In this document: piece by piece, positions 13,978 to 14,402 of the stretch
Numbering within the stretch: position 1 is the stretch's first letter
Layout of the letters: the number at the start of each line of letters is the position of its first letter
From: Rubrobacter sp.
GTDB lineage: Bacteria; Actinomycetota; Rubrobacteria; Rubrobacterales; Rubrobacteraceae
DNA length: 14,402 bases
Reading direction: 5' to 3'
NCBI GenBank assembly: GCA_016781705.1
Contig: JADDPV010000005.1
Location: 1-14,402, forward strand
Program-made: the position numbers and the translations under genes
Notes under the pieces: generated by a model
The model's input: only the letters and a program-made list of their open reading frames with translations
Database searches by the model: none
What the model was told of the DNA's origin: nothing

Positions 13978-14402
13978 CTACCGCCCCCGAGCCCCCGCGT
14001 GGCGCCCCCGGATGAGGCCGACCCCGAGCACCAGCAGCCCGACCGCGAGCGAGACCGCGCCGACGTAGGCGAGGTTGATGAGCGCGTTGGGCTCCGTCGC
14101 CTCCGGGGAGAGAACCGAGAGGAAGAAGGCCGCGGGCAGCAGGACCGCCGCCGCCGGGATGGAGTGCCGCGCCACCGACTTCAACCCCTCCGGGAGCGCC
14201 GCCTCGTCCACGTAGCGCAAGGTCACCAGCGAGAGCACCAGCAGGACGCCCGCGTGGGCGTGGCCGGCGCGCCAGAGATCCTGCCTGAGCTGGTTCTCGG
14301 CGTACCCTGGGTCGCCCACCAGCAGCGAGAGGATGCTCGCCCCACCGTAGACTACCGCGGGCATGAGGATCAGCAGCACTCCCGCCACCAGCCGCGACCG
14401 CG
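13978..14402 (-). CDS. Small polytopic membrane protein with a GHAHAGVL motif (5' end may lie outside)
   Basis: The frame ends at TAG (13980-13978) and encodes at least 136 residues from a GTG at 14388; it is still open to the window edge, so the true start may be further upstream. Four hydrophobic segments are visible (about residues 2-23, 46-60, 75-92 and 102-125). A histidine pair sits in RAGHAHAGVLLVLSLVTL before helix 2. This pattern is seen in conserved actinobacterial membrane proteins of unknown function; a heme or metal role for the histidines is only a guess. It is convergent with the repeat-protein gene, 32 bases away. Confidence 0.65.
   Translation of the reverse strand, partial: RSRLVAGVLLILMPAVVYGGASILSLLVGDPGYAENQLRQDLWRAGHAHAGVLLVLSLVTLRYVDEAALPEGLKSVARHSIPAAAVLLPAAFFLSVLSPEATEPNALINLAYVGAVSLAVGLLVLGVGLIRGRHAGARGR

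Overview
The window is GC-rich and densely coded, with many GTG/TTG starts, clear purine-rich ribosome binding sites and frequent ATA/AGG codons. The protein content and the style of the transposase relic suggest an actinobacterium of the Rubrobacter type. This is inference from sequence feel and gene families, with no database search.

Left to right: (1) 2-1950 (+) is a tight metal-related operon: the tail of an unseen gene, a ChrB C-terminal-domain protein, and a FetA/FetB-type (UPF0014) ABC exporter. (2) 1971-5992 (-) is a sulfur-themed stretch: APS kinase CysC; a heavily decayed IS630-type transposase and other wreckage in front of it; a sulfatase/phosphodiesterase-superfamily gene with one frameshift, preceded by a 31-codon upstream ORF overlapping it by ATGA; and a TauE/SafE anion exporter with its own terminator. 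A TARACAAA-containing inverted repeat lies upstream of the sulfatase unit, of tauE, and of a second, dead copy of the tauE 5' end (6117-6191). (3) 6250-6753 is a gene-poor scar with a 163-bp palindrome-ended element and no convincing gene. (4) 6754-9010 (-) was once a single membrane acyltransferase-SGNH fusion (OafA-like). It now carries a one-base frameshift, and a 132-bp palindrome-ended segment with two stop codons lies exactly at the domain junction. (5) 9366-12176 (+) is a ketone-body/PHB-monomer operon: 3-hydroxybutyrate dehydrogenase plus acetoacetyl-CoA synthetase. An alcohol dehydrogenase remnant that lost its catalytic half follows. (6) 12743-12893 is a 151-bp nested inverted-repeat element ending 5 bp before a SAM methyltransferase start. 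(7) 13610-13945 (+) encodes a small protein built on 6- and 9-residue GSILSI repeats, followed convergently by a four-helix membrane protein that runs to or past the window edge.

No CRISPR array, complete tRNA, rRNA or complete mobile element was seen. The most interesting points are the shared operator-like boxes with the coupled upstream ORF in the sulfur region, the GSILSI-repeat protein, and the palindrome-ended segment at the acyltransferase/SGNH junction. Three otherwise intact genes each carry a single-base frameshift at a short homopolymer, so sequencing or assembly error must be excluded before calling them pseudogenes.
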